A stretch of 64,000 bases of DNA from the NCBI GenBank assembly GCA_940337035.1, contig CALNHX010002284.1, forward strand, positions 1-64,000, written 5' to 3'. Shown in pieces: positions 20,816 to 33,927 of this stretch. This DNA is from Agriotes lineatus (lineage: Eukaryota > Arthropoda > Insecta > Coleoptera > Elateridae). A model generated the notes under the pieces. It had not been told where the DNA came from, did no database searches, and was given only the letters and a program-made list of their open reading frames with translations. The position numbers and the translations under genes were made by a program. The first letter of the stretch is position 1, and the number at the start of each line of letters is the position of its first letter.

Positions 20816-22529
20816 TACTTGACATATTTTACTTAAATATGTAATTGATAAATAATTACCGATATGATAACACTAACATGACTGAATATTACAGACTAGT
20901 GCGTGTAACAAAAAGTAAAGGTTTGTTACAGTATTAAAACAACTTTACGACACCCACCCAAGGTGAGCATCGCACCACGGAATCAGTCCTGGAAAACTGG
21001 CACAATTGCCCTGAGATTTGCTAAAAACAGACTAAAGGCCACGGCTGGAACGCTCAGGGAGTCGGGTGTGAGTCACACGATACGTTCTGGGCAAGCGTGT
21101 TGAGGCATATATAGGGTACGTCAAAATTATAAGGGCGTTACCAAACCTGACTTTAAATGGGCTCGGGTAACCGGGCTTGGACGGTTAGACGAGGCAACAA
21201 GTACGCTAGTTACTACTTGATAAGGGTACTCGAGAAGTATCGAACTCGGATGACAAAATCGATAATTTGAGGTTTGAATCGTTAGTTCGGGTTTGTGCTG
21301 CCACTGCGGGGGCGGCTGCTCCACTTACCTGCACACTCCACCACTCAGAGGTCGTCGTACATCTAATCGTGACACTAGCTGTTTATTCTGAAAAAGTAAA
21401 GCATGCAGGGGTTGTACACAGTAATAAGCCCCGCGCTTGCACAATTGTCTATTGAATGACGTTATACAGGATCAGGCAACGAATGGGTCACCATACTAAA
21501 TCTAGGGCTTAACGTAAACCCCAGCTGGAGGTAATCGCACTATAACTAAAGCGTACAAATGTTACACACAAAAACAATATCCAAATAGAATATTACAAGA
21601 AATCGTTCGAAACGCCTAAAATTGGCAACTCAGCGAAAGTCAATGTTAGCACAGTTACAAACCAAGAATGTACTACTGAATGAATGCGACCAAAGTCCAT
21701 CGCTTACACAGCACATTCGCGTAAAAGGGGTCACCCACTGCACAGCTGATTCATTGCACGAGCGGGTGTTCTTATTCGCCACAGCTCACAAAGCGGTCTC
21801 AACAGGTGATGGTACCGTGCCCCCAGAGTACTGTTCAATTATTTCAATAAGCAAAAAGACCGAACACATGGGCTTACAACAGTTCGAATACAAATTTTTA
21901 CCCAGCCAACGCGCGAGCATTAGTCACGGGCTGCAGACAGCCGAAGCGTCTCGGGATACAATAATGGCGGCCGTGAAGTCAATGGCTTGTCCAATAATTA
22001 ACTAAATCACGCCAAAGCGATCTAGAATGCGGTAATTTAGCAAGTTGGCCCTGGGCGATGATTACAAGTGAGGCAATTCAGTTACTCTGCGGCCGGCAAG
22101 TTGCACACATAAGCGCGAATACACACATGCTAATGAGTTCTGACCAAACGCAAAGGGGTCACTAAGTTACATAATCTCTTTAAATGGTACCTGGTATTTA
22201 TTCTGGACTTCTCCTGAGCGGTACGGGTGGCAGTCAGCAGCGCCTGCATTTGCAAGCACATCTCCTTGGGCAAAGATTCCGCCGAATAATGGCGTAATAT
22301 TTCAATGTAGTCACTCACATGGGATCGGTGTGACAGAAACGTATGGGCATTATTCACGTTCTGCAGCGAGTCCCCAACAACTTGTAGGTATGAAAGAACC
22401 ACTTCTTTTCACGACATGGCCGGACCTAGCCCCCAACGACAACGCCAAGGAAAACGCGCTCACCAAACGACACGTGCGTCACACACAAGAGCTTCCTGCC
22501 GACTCTCTTTTTAACAAATTTAGACGCTT
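20816..22529. other. unassigned segment inside the LINE 5' part
   Basis: It separates ORF1 from ORF2 of the LINE and does not read as LINE coding sequence. Base composition is more balanced than its neighbours and CpG is frequent. The longest frames are 21622-22005 (+, 127 residues) and 22130-22402 (-, 90 residues), neither of recognised family. An LTR or another insertion is possible, but no target duplication could be found. Confidence 0.4.
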
Positions 22530-23005
22530 TTTGGTTAGGTCCTCACTGATCACAATTTCTGTACCTTTCAGCATCTTCTTACTCTTGAATATAATATTGC
22601 GATCTGATTTGCGGATATTGGCCGGGGTATGCTAGGCTTACCCGGTAGTCGATGCGCAATGTCTAGAGCATCTGGCTGCAATACCACTTTGAACTTATCG
22701 CTAAACAACTTACATAGTTTGTCTTCCAGTATCTCGTCCTTACTTTCTGGAACTCCATAAATTCGAATTCAGTTGCACCTCGAATACTGTTCTAGATCAT
22801 GTCGCTTCTGTTCACTAAGCTTTTCTTCTAATGAAGACACCTTATCTTCCAACTCTTGGATTTTCGCCTCCATGACTTTGCCCACGTTTTCAGATACTTT
22901 ATTAGCAAGTTGATCAATAAAATTTTTATTTAAAATCTCAGCCTCAATTAATTTAGTTATCGACTCTTCACGGTTAGCAGCCGTTCGCGTATCGCGACTA
23001 GTCAT
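22530..23005 (-). pseudogene. LINE ORF1 (coiled coil and RNA-binding), truncated
   Basis: The start at 23005 gives MTSRDTRTAANREES and a coiled coil (QELEDKVSSLEEKLSEQ), then an in-frame stop. After it come IRIYGVPES, DALDIAHRLPGKPS and KGTEIVISEDLTKKR in shifted frames, the pattern of the LINE ORF1 RNA-binding region. Coding similarity ends near 22530, where the unassigned segment begins. Confidence 0.7.
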
Positions 23006-23090
23006 CTTGATTCAACACTTTAACCACCACGAACTATAATTTACTTTGAATATACGTATACCAGCGGAAAGGCAACACGTCTACTCGACT

Positions 23091-23825
23091 ACACGGGCCA
23101 TATAGCAATGATATCGCCATATCATCGATAAATACATACCTATATATCGAGATTTATGAAATAGCTGTTATATTAGTAGTTTTCAGTTGTGTAATGAAAT
23201 TTTTGTCAGAAACTGGTCACCATGTAAATGTTCACATTGGTTTACGATAAATTTTTGTATGTATACGGTATACCATGTATCTGCACATACACTTAATTTT
23301 AAGTGCCATAAATTCAATTTGTTTTAATAATACGTCATGATATAAAATGATCTGTTATGTTATTTTACATATTAACTAATTGTAGCCACGCAGAACAAGA
23401 TTTTACATTCATAAATTGTCTTTTCAAAAATCTATATAAATATGGGTGCACTAAAAACGACGTTTCTTTTAACTATTATCTAATCTTTAAAACATTCGAG
23501 TGATGTATAACCATTTTCGAACTTAATTCTTTGCGTTGCCACTATTCATCTAAACTGAATTTGGCTATTCGGAAACTAAAGTTAGAATTACGCATTGATT
23601 GCGGTGTACAGTTGTACACACATACACATCTCATTGTTACAGTAAAACAAATACCTAATATTTATTGATGCTTTAGTATTGTAACACATATAATTAGCAA
23701 GATAGAAATATACTTTAATTATACACATATTTTAATAAGTACAATTTATTTTCTTAAAGATAATGCAATACAATATAACATTGATAACAATATATGTAGG
23801 TGTATTCCTACTCCTTGCAACACTA
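23091..23825. other. no gene recognised; between LINE and hAT
   Basis: AT-rich. A TATCGA-containing remnant at 23110-23155 might be the outer end of the adjacent hAT element. Nothing else is supported. Confidence 0.4.
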
Positions 23826-26099
23826 CTAAGTAGGTTTAGGGACATAGTTTTTGTTCATCGGCAGAAATATAAGTTGTTCGGCGTGTTCACCAGTTAGTGA
23901 TGTTCTTAAATCGGTAATTACATTACCACCACAACTGAAGACCCGCTCTGACGCAACACTCGTTGCTTGAACACAAATTTTTACAGTAAATACTTAAATT
24001 TGGAAACAAATATTCATTAGAATCATTAGCTTTCCACCAACGAAGGGGATCTTCTCCTATGTCGATTGTTGGCAATGTCATATAATTTGAAATTTCAACT
24101 TTAATTTTTTCGTGAAGATCAGTACTTGGCTCTATCGTTCTTTTAGATAACATTGCGGCCAAACCCTTTAATTTTTTGACCTTTGCGTTTGTTTCAAAAT
24201 TGGTAGGGGTATATTTAAACTTTTTGTCAAATTAGCTATATCGTTCACAATATCATCAGTAAATTTTTTTAATTACTGGACTTCTATAAAATCGCATTTA
24301 AAACGCGGATCTAAAAAAGTTGCTCGAGCTAGAAAATCAAAATCAACTTTGTATCTTTCGGAAAGTGTATTTATTATAGTCATATGTAAATGACTGGGCA
24401 CAAACTCAACTTGTGAACAGAAAGTGCCCTCTGGTGAATCTACTATATTTCCTTGTAAATTATATTTAATGATAATTCTCTATATTTCCCCTCAGAATAT
24501 TCATCAAGTACCGTACTAATAACAATATGATGATCCACTAAAATTTCAATAAGTTGTAAAACCGACCACCATCTGTTGCTTGTAAATGATGGCAGCTTTT
24601 TAAATGGTTTATTAAATCGTTCCTGAACCGATTTCAGTTTACTAGTTAACTTATAACCATACATATAATACATATATATTGCTAGTAGGGCCTGGAAACG
24701 TCAGAAAACATTACGGCGCCGACATAGTCTCACTTAGAGTATAACGCGTCCCGTGCGCATGCGTGAGAATTCGAACTCCGCCTTTAGAAGCGAATTTTAA
24801 ACTTGACCACTTCCCCATTGGCCAGACGACGCCGCCGCGCTTGCACACAGCTCACCATTATACATTGAAGAGCTGGTTATCTGTCTCACTTCCTTGGTGA
24901 GTTACTCACTCATAGCCGCTAGCAATATAGTAAGTATTAGATATATGCTTATAACCATGCGATGCTATATTTTGTATTTTTATAGCTTTAGCACAAGGTC
25001 CTTTAATTTCGTCAAATTCTAACGCACGTGTTACGGCGGTATTTAATGAATGGCCGAAATAATTAGATGGTGCCTTCTTCAATAATTTTACTGCTAATAG
25101 CATATTCGAACCATTGTCGGTAGTGCAAGAAACTATATTTGATACATTTATATTCCAGCTATCAAGAATAATTAAAATAATATTTTTAATGTTACCACCG
25201 CTTTGGTCAATATCAACTCTTTGGCACGACAAGGTAACACTTTGTAGATCAAAATTATTGTCGATAAAATGTACTGTAACAGACAGATACGGTTTTTTCG
25301 CTGCAGATGTCCAAGCATCTGTGGTTAATGAAAAATAATTACTTTACTGATAAGTTTTTTTATGTTATTTACAGTTTCATCATATAATTTTGGAATTATG
25401 TGTGTTGATAATGTTTTTCTGCTTGGAAATTTAAAGGTAGGTGATAAGGTATTAACGAATAATTGAAACCCTTGTTTTCTACTAACCTATACGGCATCAC
25501 ATCTACCGCCATAAAATATGCTAGCACCTGTGTGTATTTGGCTTGCGTCTTACTAGATATAGGTTTCTAAACATCCAACGAAGATTGGTGTAATTTTATT
25601 TTTTTTAACGGAAAAGTAGGTGACTGCTAAGGAGACAGTGATACTGCTGATGAGATTTGTGATTCGAAAGCCTGGTTTTTATCACCTTGTTGCAGTTCAA
25701 AATCTATAATGCTGAAAGGTTTAAAGTAAAATGTAAATTTAAATAAATTGATTAAAAACCGCTTATAGGATGTAGTTGGAGACAAAATAAAATAACTAAT
25801 CATTTATCTATTAATTTGTAAAAAACATTTTGCTGCAATCATATACTGTAATTGTAATTTCTTTACCTTTGGGATGTTGATGGTATGGGATATTCTTCTG
25901 CTTTCCTTACACTTTCTGTAGTATCATCGAAGGTGCTTTGCTGATAAACCAGTAGTTGCAGATGATACGTTTTTAAGTGGCTACGCAGATTAGTGGTGTT
26001 CCCTGAGTGGGCTATCTGTTTCTTGCATCTCAAGCACTGTAATTTTTTCTCGTTAATTTTTTTGTCTTACTGCCACATTGGACTGCGAGGAGTATTCAT
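23826..26099 (-). pseudogene. BED-finger hAT transposase, decayed
   Basis: The start at 26099 gives MNTPRSPMWQ followed by a stop, then a BED zinc finger with CLRCKKQIA and TTNLRSHLKTYH (Cys2-His2 spacing). The middle carries CTTDNGSNMLLA and FGHSLNTA, the RNase-H-like core region. The C-terminus carries PLRWWKAN and SERVFSCGG, the hAT dimerisation motif, ending LIFLPMNK with a stop at 23826. Several frame changes and a roughly 230-bp insertion near 24687 break it. It would excise and reinsert the element with 8-bp duplications. Confidence 0.82.
24687..24916. mobile_element. about 230-bp GC-rich insertion in the hAT gene
   Basis: It interrupts the hAT coding line and is flanked by GCTAG on both sides (24682-24686 and 24917-24921), a 5-bp duplication. 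It starts TAGGGCCTGG and ends CTCATAGCC, with no clear terminal inverted repeat. Much richer in GC than the surrounding transposase. Class unknown. Confidence 0.5.
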
Positions 26100-26417
26100 A
26101 TTAATCTGATAAAATAAATGAAACTGTATTAAATCTGGGATACTAGTACATAAATGTAAATCTATGTAACAATATACTTCTTTTACTTACATTTATGCTA
26201 AGAAGGTTGCCAATAATAAGATTAGTAACACAACACAAGTCACAAGTACAAAGTGAACTGGCGTTCGAAGCTCGAATTTAACACGTATTGCATTTTGCAA
26301 CTTTTAGATAAGGACTTCTTGCAAAGTCCCTAGATTTAAAAATATTGTGCAAGTCTGCAGGTGCTACACTTATTTCACATCGGGGAATTACTACTCTACA
26401 TAATATCTCAGCAGTAG

Positions 26418-26652
26418 GGTTGGGCGATACGTATATCGATAAATATCGATATTATTTCCATATCGATATATGGAAATATCGGATATCGACATATCGATAT
26501 ATCGAATATCGTAATATCGAATATCGATATTTACCTATATATCGATATTTTTCGATATACTGACAAATATCAATATATCGGTATATAGATAAATATCGAT
26601 ATAATTTTGATATCGAATATCGATATGTAAATTTTAATATCGCCCACCCCTA
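26418..26652. repeat. TATCGA-rich palindromic repeat, copy 2
   Basis: Starts CAGTAGGGTTGGGCGATA and ends ATATCGCCCACCCCTACTT. It is near-identical to 3708-3924 and lies about 320 bases from the start of the hAT transposase. It may be the terminal part of that element or an independent hAT-type MITE. Confidence 0.75.
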
Positions 26653-27954
26653 CTTGAAGACAAAGAATTAGTCAGAAGTCATTTCCCTTTCTGGGATTCT
26701 ACAAGGCGATACGCATGTATTCCACGAATTTTCATTCAATCGGCGCCAGGGTGGGCGAAACAAATAAGACAATTAATGCGCTGCACGGAAGTGCTTACGA
26801 AGAAATATTGTGGGTCGCGAGCATTTTAGAGTTCGTCCAAATGAATCCACTTGTACATTCGAGGCCCAGGGCCGTACATGATAAAATTGGCGAAACGTAG
26901 GAAATTCAAAATGGCATTACACATTGTATGTTCAATTTATTTCCATACGCCTTCTTCTTTGTTAAATTGGGGAGTCGGTATCGATATACGGTTTTTAATA
27001 TATTTTATCCAACATCTCCTAGTTAGAAGACTATTAGTAGATCGATTTTAGACGTCTAAAGTGGTCCATAATCCACTGGTGAGGTAAACCGTAACCCACC
27101 AGTGAGATAAATACCATGTTACTCACTACTGTATTCTTGGTATCACTGTCTAGCTATGTCAAACGTATAACGCGAATCACAGGCAATTCCAATTATAAAA
27201 TTAGTTGATCGTTTGGTACTTTCCAATTTGTCAGTATGACTTTTTAAGGCTGTCAATAAAACATATATCCTTTTTAGATATTTATTGAGTAGTTGGATAC
27301 AATTTTGTATCGCAGTTGTGTGTTATTACAAATAATTCACTCGATAAAAGACCCCTCCCGGCCTGGAGGTCTCGAGTACTCAACGTTTCTCCCGTGGAAT
27401 ATGTGTAATATAAAATACTTGAACCACAAATAACTATTTCAATGGAAAAATGAGCATAAAGTCTACATGCTTTTCGATCCTACAGCAGTTGTGTTTTACG
27501 ATTGTTCTTGTAGCGATGGACGATGCCACTTGTTCTTTATTTCTAAAAGCCTGTTAAGGAATTGTGTTGCTACACAGTAGAAATATAACAATTAATACTG
27601 AGAAAAAAGTTATATTTTAGAATTAAGAAATAGACATGGTACAAATTCACTAGTACAATGGGATTATTAAGGTTGTCTGCTTTCCTGTTAGTAATGGTGG
27701 AATTATATATCTTTTTATGCTGATTAAGACAACTATGTAGTGAAATAACTGATAAATGAGTAGGCAAACAATATATAACTTTGCAAACTAAATTAACTTC
27801 GAAGCTCACTGTATGCCATAGGATTTTGCATTTTGAAAAAGCAATAAAATTAATTATTATAACTATGTTCTAGTAATTTAATTACGTTTTATGGATTAAA
27901 GAAATAAAGGTAAAACTGTTTTTAAAAACAAGTCGAATAATGAATAATGAGTAA

Positions 27955-28142
27955 GCGGGTTACTTCACCTAGTTATTCTTCAGCAATCAAACGATTTACT
28001 ATCTTTTATCTTATTAGATGCAGCCTTTCAGAATACAAAAGCTGCTGTTTGCACAGCAATCAATTGATAAGCAGCAGTTATATAGTTCTGCCGGCACAAT
28101 GGGACTGCCCACTCATTATTATTTTTTCATCTAGTATACAGT
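27955..28142 (+). promoter_or_regulatory. conserved upstream region of Gr copy 2
   Basis: The last 185 bases before the ATG match those before Gr copy 3 (44790-44978), including the words ATACAAAAGCTGCTGTTT, GGCAGCAGTT or AAGCAGCAGTT, and TAGTATACAGTATGG. Shared promoter and 5' untranslated sequence is the simple reading. No TATA box can be assigned with confidence. Confidence 0.4.
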
Positions 28143-31100
28143 ATGGGAAGTATCTATGATGAACTGTGTCCTCTATATTTATTGTCAGTATGTTTAGGAC
28201 TGGCATCATTTAAACTAAAAAAACGAGCTAATGAGATTACCGTAACACCCATAAGGCCTTTACAAGCTGGTCTTTTATATCATTCAGATACTGATACTTT
28301 GTATATCAGTTGCATCTGATTACATACATGTGCTTGTTGATATACAGGGAGTACGTCAGTATGTTGAGGCAGTTGAATTAATAATATACAAACTCGTGTA
28401 TATTACAATAATCTTATGCAATGAGTTATACGGTTTGCCTGTTAAAGGAATATGGAAAAAGCTTCTAACAGTGGAGGAATATTTCGAAGCATTACCCTGC
28501 AATAGCAAACATAATAATTATTTCAGAGAGATATGTACTACCATAATGGTTTTCAAGTACCTGCTTATTGCAATACGGTTTTTTCACGCATTAGTTACGA
28601 TTACTATTGATGTGAGAACGGCCGTTGGCTTTATTAGCTACATAATAGTTGCTGCTTATAAGCTGGCGATAGAGTTAATATTTTGCTGTCTTCTTATGTT
28701 CTTACAAAACAGATTTCAAAAGCTTAACAGTTTTTGGGCGAATGACTATCAACTTACAAAATATGAAGAAATTCAGCGTGTTAATATTTATCACATTGCA
28801 AAATTACACCAAGAACTCTTTGAAATTGCTGAAAATATCAATAAAATCTACAATTTCCCAATTTTATTGATCCTAGCATTTCAATTTCATTCGACTGTTA
28901 CTCGATCTTTTCGGCTACTACACCAAATTTTGAACATTGATGGAGATCTAGGAACAACCATTTTTACATTCTTCATTTTATGTCAACATGTTTTTGACAT
29001 GACGGTGGTCATCTTCATCTGTGGAAGCTTTAGTAACCACGTAAGTAATCTTAAAGTGTAACTTAAACTATAACTTTGTTAGACTTATAGCACATGCGTA
29101 GTACCTACTTAAGTAACAATTTAAATTGTTTCCCACTTCCTCACCATTCACCTGGTCGGTATCATAACGAACGAGTTTGTTATGACAAATGCACAATTCA
29201 CAGTTATACAGTGGGCTAAATATGTCGTTTTCACCTAAAAACTACAAAAAAAGTATGTAATTTTGCCTAAAAATTACGGACAAACTGCTGACTACAGTCA
29301 TTTATTAAATTGCAAAAATGTGTATTTTTGTAGTCGTGGGAAAAATAGCGTACATAACTAGTTCGAAAGTGTATAGTACGCTCGTACCTATTTCAAGTCA
29401 CTCGGCTCAGCTTCGCCTCGCCTCGTTTCTCAAATATACTCGCACAATATACTCCACTTTCGCAGGTTGTTGTGTAATATACTATTAATAAACTACAGGT
29501 CTTCAGTAAGCACCATTTATAAAACCATTCATATATCTATATTGCTGCGACAGTAAACCTAGGAGTCTAATAAACCCAAAATGGTCCTAAATAATGACGT
29601 TCTGCAAGAGGTTGTCAAAGCTAATAGTTTAAATCCGTTATACAATCTATTCTACTTATAAATACATTAGTTGGATACTTTCTGTGTTACCTTGGAGAGC
29701 TTAATGAATCCTATAATAAGAGTATTTGGTCTTAGTTGATAGGTGGTATTACATTCTTAATGATGCTATGCTTATAGCTACTTTACTAATTGTTTAATGA
29801 TAGCTATAAAACTATTTTATTTTAAATTATTGATTCCTTGAACATTTTAAGTTGTTATTGAGTACGGTAAAGCAAAAATGTTTTGCACTTATAGGAGCCA
29901 TATATCTGGGATGTTTTATGCTTTTTTATATTTCCTCTGTAGTCAGTGCGTTTATAAACTGGTTAAATACGCTATGTTGTACCACCTCTAAACGAGGGGT
30001 TGACAAGCCTCAGCAAGCGCTTTTAATTTTTAGCACAATATGGCGTGGTGTAAGGACTAGGCAAAAAAATATTTCCGTGTTTAAAATTGTAAAGTAGCAT
30101 TTTTAAACTTAGGCGCCTTGATGTAGCTCACAACATAAAAAACCAAGATAGCTACGTAATAATACGTCATCTACCTTGGGTGTTTCGCTGTATACCTAAA
30201 TAACTCGTACAGCTAGAGGGGTTGCAGAAAGAACACAAACAAATGACAGGAATAAGGGCATTTAATTAAACCCAAAAGTCACAGTAACACATGAATTATA
30301 TACCTAAGCCGTTAGGCTCAGCGACAGCAATTAAAGTTTGTAGGACCATTGCCTATCAAATGAATTAATAAACCACAAATAAAATTAACTTCCAAGTATC
30401 AAGTTACCAATTGCTAATTGTAGATCTAACTACAACTTCAGGATAACCGCCTATGCTATCGCAATTGACCTAAACGCGCAAGGAATGCCGCTTATTTGTG
30501 ATTACAGATATATGCATATTTCAGCAATTTAGAAATAAAATCATGCCCTTTTGCGTTAGTAACTGATTGAACCAAAAGAGTTACTAACACGCTTCAGTTT
30601 GAGTTCCTAAGGCTTTCGTAAGAACTGATATAGTTGCGGCCTTTGCCTTTGTCGATCAAGAAAACGCTGAGAAGGGCATGAACTTACAATTTAGTTCTTT
30701 GCAAATATTCACCGAGCGCCAGGGGAGATTCTGGTGCGATGCATATATCAATGAAGATCTCTAAGCCGGATTTGGCTGCATAATTTTTAGAATCCCAATG
30801 TTGCTTCTGTTAAGAAAACAGCTAACAGCAACAGTAGGAGGCACGTAAACTGGAATTCCTAGTTAGGGTGTAGAAGCGAAATAGGGAGGACTGAATAAGC
30901 CTTATGACAGCCCTCAAGTTAGACTTCAAGTTAGCCTTCAGGTTAGCCGTTGTGCTAGCCGCAAGTTAGCTCATGGGGACCGGTTTGAATATTAAAATTA
31001 GTGTGCAAAATTGAGCTAAAAGAAGCATTCTTACCAACGGTGTTCACTTCCGATTGTGTAGAAAACGACACCGCAGCGGTTTTCATTTATTGAGAGGCGC

Positions 31101-32159
31101 AGTGGCTCCAGCTTAAATATCGGAATCAGTACGGAAATATAAAATTAGATCAGCATTATTACCAACGCTGATTGTGCCCGTTTGCGAAATAGTAACGCTC
31201 TAGCGGTTTAGTTTGTTTAAAAACAAGTACGGCTTCAGCTTACTCAAAAATTATTTCCGCAAAGCGTGCTTTTTAAAAAATCAATACTAATCGAGCGATT
31301 GCACTGTTTTCCAGAGGCCTACTCGGAATCCAATGCCCGTATACATGCTGCGTCACGAAAAGCTGCAGGTGTCTATCTCGAATGGCAGACGCTTGGTGCG
31401 ATAAACCTGAGTTTTTTATACAATTTTTAGATATAAGGTGGTCCGAAAGAATATGTTAAACGCAATAACGCGCCATTGAAATGAAATTGAAACGAATCGT
31501 TACAATGTATTCTTAAAATGTTCAAACGACAGTTTACTGATGAAATTTTCCCCGCAAGAATTTTAAAGATTTATACATTTTATAAAAAAAAATATTTTGA
31601 AACTATCAATATCTTGTTTATAAATGTTATAAAACTGCGTTAAAGCATCTCGTATGTACTAAAGCGACTTTTTTATATAACAATTAGTGGAATCAATGCG
31701 TTTAAATGCGTTTTTCCAAAATATTGCCGAAAGTGGTTGATCTATTTTTAAAAACACATTAGGAAAAGGACCGTTTTGGGAATAAAACAGTTATTCTTCA
31801 GTTAAATAATTCTTAAGATACTTAATTCCTATAGAAGAAATAAATAAGTTAATAAATATTTGAGTAAGATTACTTAGACTCCATCTAGTTACCTATAGGG
31901 TCCTGTAGGCCTGCATAAAACAGTTTGGATTAAATTAAAGACGTATCATCCTGTTTAAAATCCAGCATTTTATGCCAGAACTTTCATAACATTGATTAGT
32001 TTTAATATGGCTTTAAGTTTGTTGTTCATGTTGGTTGCCTAAATTTCTACCTTTCTTCTCATTCTTCCACCTAACCACAAAGTGGTTCTATGAGCCCTTT
32101 TTGCCCTTAGGCCAGGTAGGTGGCTAGCCTTGCCCGTCAACACTGAGAAAAAGTTCCCT

Positions 32160-32292
32160 TGTTAGAGGTTAACGACTACCGCAGGTGTTAGCGTGGTAGC
32201 CGGGGAGCGTACGATTTTTAAACTTTAGAGTCGAACCCGGGCCGGCCGCCTGAGAGGCGAGCATTTGCTTGCGGGGCCATCCGCTCACCTGT
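32160..32292 (-). mobile_element. tRNA-derived SINE
   Basis: On the minus strand a tRNA-like head starts GGTGAGCGGATGGCC and carries a B-box-like GGTTCGACTC (plus 32229-32238) in a GC-rich context, followed by a less GC-rich body. A- and B-box spacing fits a Pol III promoter. The anticodon arm does not fold cleanly, so this is a SINE head and not a tRNA gene. Confidence 0.55.
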
Positions 32293-33189
32293 AAAAACCT
32301 GTAAAAATAATTTACTAGTCTTTGCCTGTGTGTGGTAAACCACTTAGATCAACATTTATAAGCGGTTTGTGTTCGAAACCATGCCGTTTTAAATTGTGCA
32401 AACTATTGAAGACGGCGAAGTTTGTTTATCGGTTGTCTCATCAATATGGGAAGAAAAAGGGCTATTAAGATGGCCTAATAAACCTAGCAGACTTGCTGAC
32501 AAATTAAGCCACCAAGAGCCTGGTTTGTCTGGGTGCTATTAATAATTTTAATATAGTTTATTTTCATCTTCCTTTTAAAATGGCTATTTTTTTTCATTTG
32601 CCAATAGCTTCTAATTGTGACACGATCTTATACACTTTGCAGTATGCAGACACTAACGCTTGCCACTTTCATAACCTGTTTTTTAAGAACTTTCAGTTTT
32701 ATTTCAGTACATTCCACACAAATAAGATTTAAGAAGCTTTTAACACATTATTGCTAAATTGTGCCCGTTAAGAAGGTTACAATTTGTTAAGCGTAAAAGG
32801 TTTTCAAATAGGACTTAGAATACCTACAATAATATTTTGTAAAGCATTTGTAAAACAGTTTTAAGACATCACAAGTGTATACCTACGTGATTAAAGCAAA
32901 TTTGTCGTCGAATGTTGTATCAACACCAGAGAGTTTTATAAAGTACAGTGAACGGTACTAATAAACCTTCTACAAAACTATAACTAGAGTAAGATCAAAA
33001 GGCTTTATGATTTCGTTTTAAAGTACACTACAAGGCTTTTTAATAAATATGTATACTTTAGAAATATATTTTGCATTCAATAAACCAAATTTAAAAATAA
33101 TTAATCTAGACACATCCTTTATAAAACCTCCATAAAATAAGAACTATGCTAAATTGCATTTAAATTGTTACTTGGGCAGGCATTAAAAG

Positions 33190-33660
33190 CTATCACCGCT
33201 TAATGCTTCAATCTGAATAATTACATTTAATCGGTAAACATTATATGATAGGTAAGTGTGCACCTTATTTGCTTGTGTTTATATGTGGTGTCTTTATATT
33301 TTAGTCTATTCAGAAGTCACAACTGCAGTGAAAAAGAAACGTTTCTTTTTTAGAATAGAACAAGACACAAATCAAAGTCTGCGTGATATTTTGTATACAT
33401 AAATACTTAAATAGTATGTCGGAAATATTTTTGTAGGTACGGACCTATTAAGCATTAAGCAAAGATATTTTATTCTTCTGTATGATGATCATTTCCGCAT
33501 CTTGAACATTTCCGTTGGCTCTTTAAACAATCTAGTAGGTATCACTTTGAAATTTTGTAATTCGTCTTAAAGAATTATATAAATGGTTCAAGTGTAATTA
33601 AACATGTACTGGTATGTCTTAACTGAACATATCAAGAAAACAAAACTGTGCTTTACTCGG
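33190..33660 (+). repeat. intron block shared with Gr copy 3
   Basis: Matches 45970-46011 plus 46571-46945, with landmarks ATGGTGTCTATA or GTGGTGTCTTTATA, GAAACGTT, AAATACTTAAA and TTCTTCTGTATGATG. It shows that the first intron was duplicated together with the receptor. In this copy the site of the 46012 MITE is empty. Confidence 0.75.
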
Positions 33661-33927
33661 AATCACAAACCTAAGAAATAAAGTAACAAGGTCAACACAT
33701 CACCAGCACACACAAGTAACACAATGGTTGCTACGCAAACTCAAAGAGGCGCGCTCTTACTTTGTAACCTGAAACCAAGACAAGCTGAGCACTGCACAGT
33801 CAGATCCTAGCGCACAAAGCACCAGCCTCTACACTGGTAGGTAAAAGTGGTTGCAGATAACAGATACATACCGATGCTTTAAACCACCATTAGCTGTAAT
33901 AAATATTGATTTCCAACTAAATTACTA

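Larger units (their letters stand above)
12629..23090 (-). mobile_element. CR1/jockey-type LINE, split by nested insertions
   Basis: On the minus strand it runs from ORF1 (about 23005) through endonuclease (20166-20815), reverse transcriptase (18657-19768), and a C-terminal domain (12947-13319), to a 3' tail of ATT repeats at 12629-12662. The C-terminal part is separated from the RT by 5.2 kb made of a palindromic element (13320-14379) and a Tigger-like transposon (14384-18513). All coding parts carry stops or frame changes. Membership in the CR1/jockey group rests on motifs only. Confidence 0.8.
26278..28142 (+). repeat. duplication unit B, upstream flank of Gr copy 2
   Basis: Uninterrupted version of unit A (3578-4040 plus 7758-8190), and from 27005 on it also matches unit C (43745-44978). 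It serves as the empty-site reference for the insertions in A and C. Two short minus-strand frames at 27570-27809 and 44367-44615 are alike (both with ITNRKA and NLNN), which the duplication alone can explain. Confidence 0.82.

Noticed and set aside
20940..22500. Solo LTR within the LINE
   Set aside because: TGT/ACA-like ends can be picked, but no flanking duplication matches; left as unassigned.
29852..30097. 81-residue frame with a hydrophobic start, considered as a receptor exon
   Set aside because: No Gr motif, no fitting splice phase, and absent from the paralogous intron.
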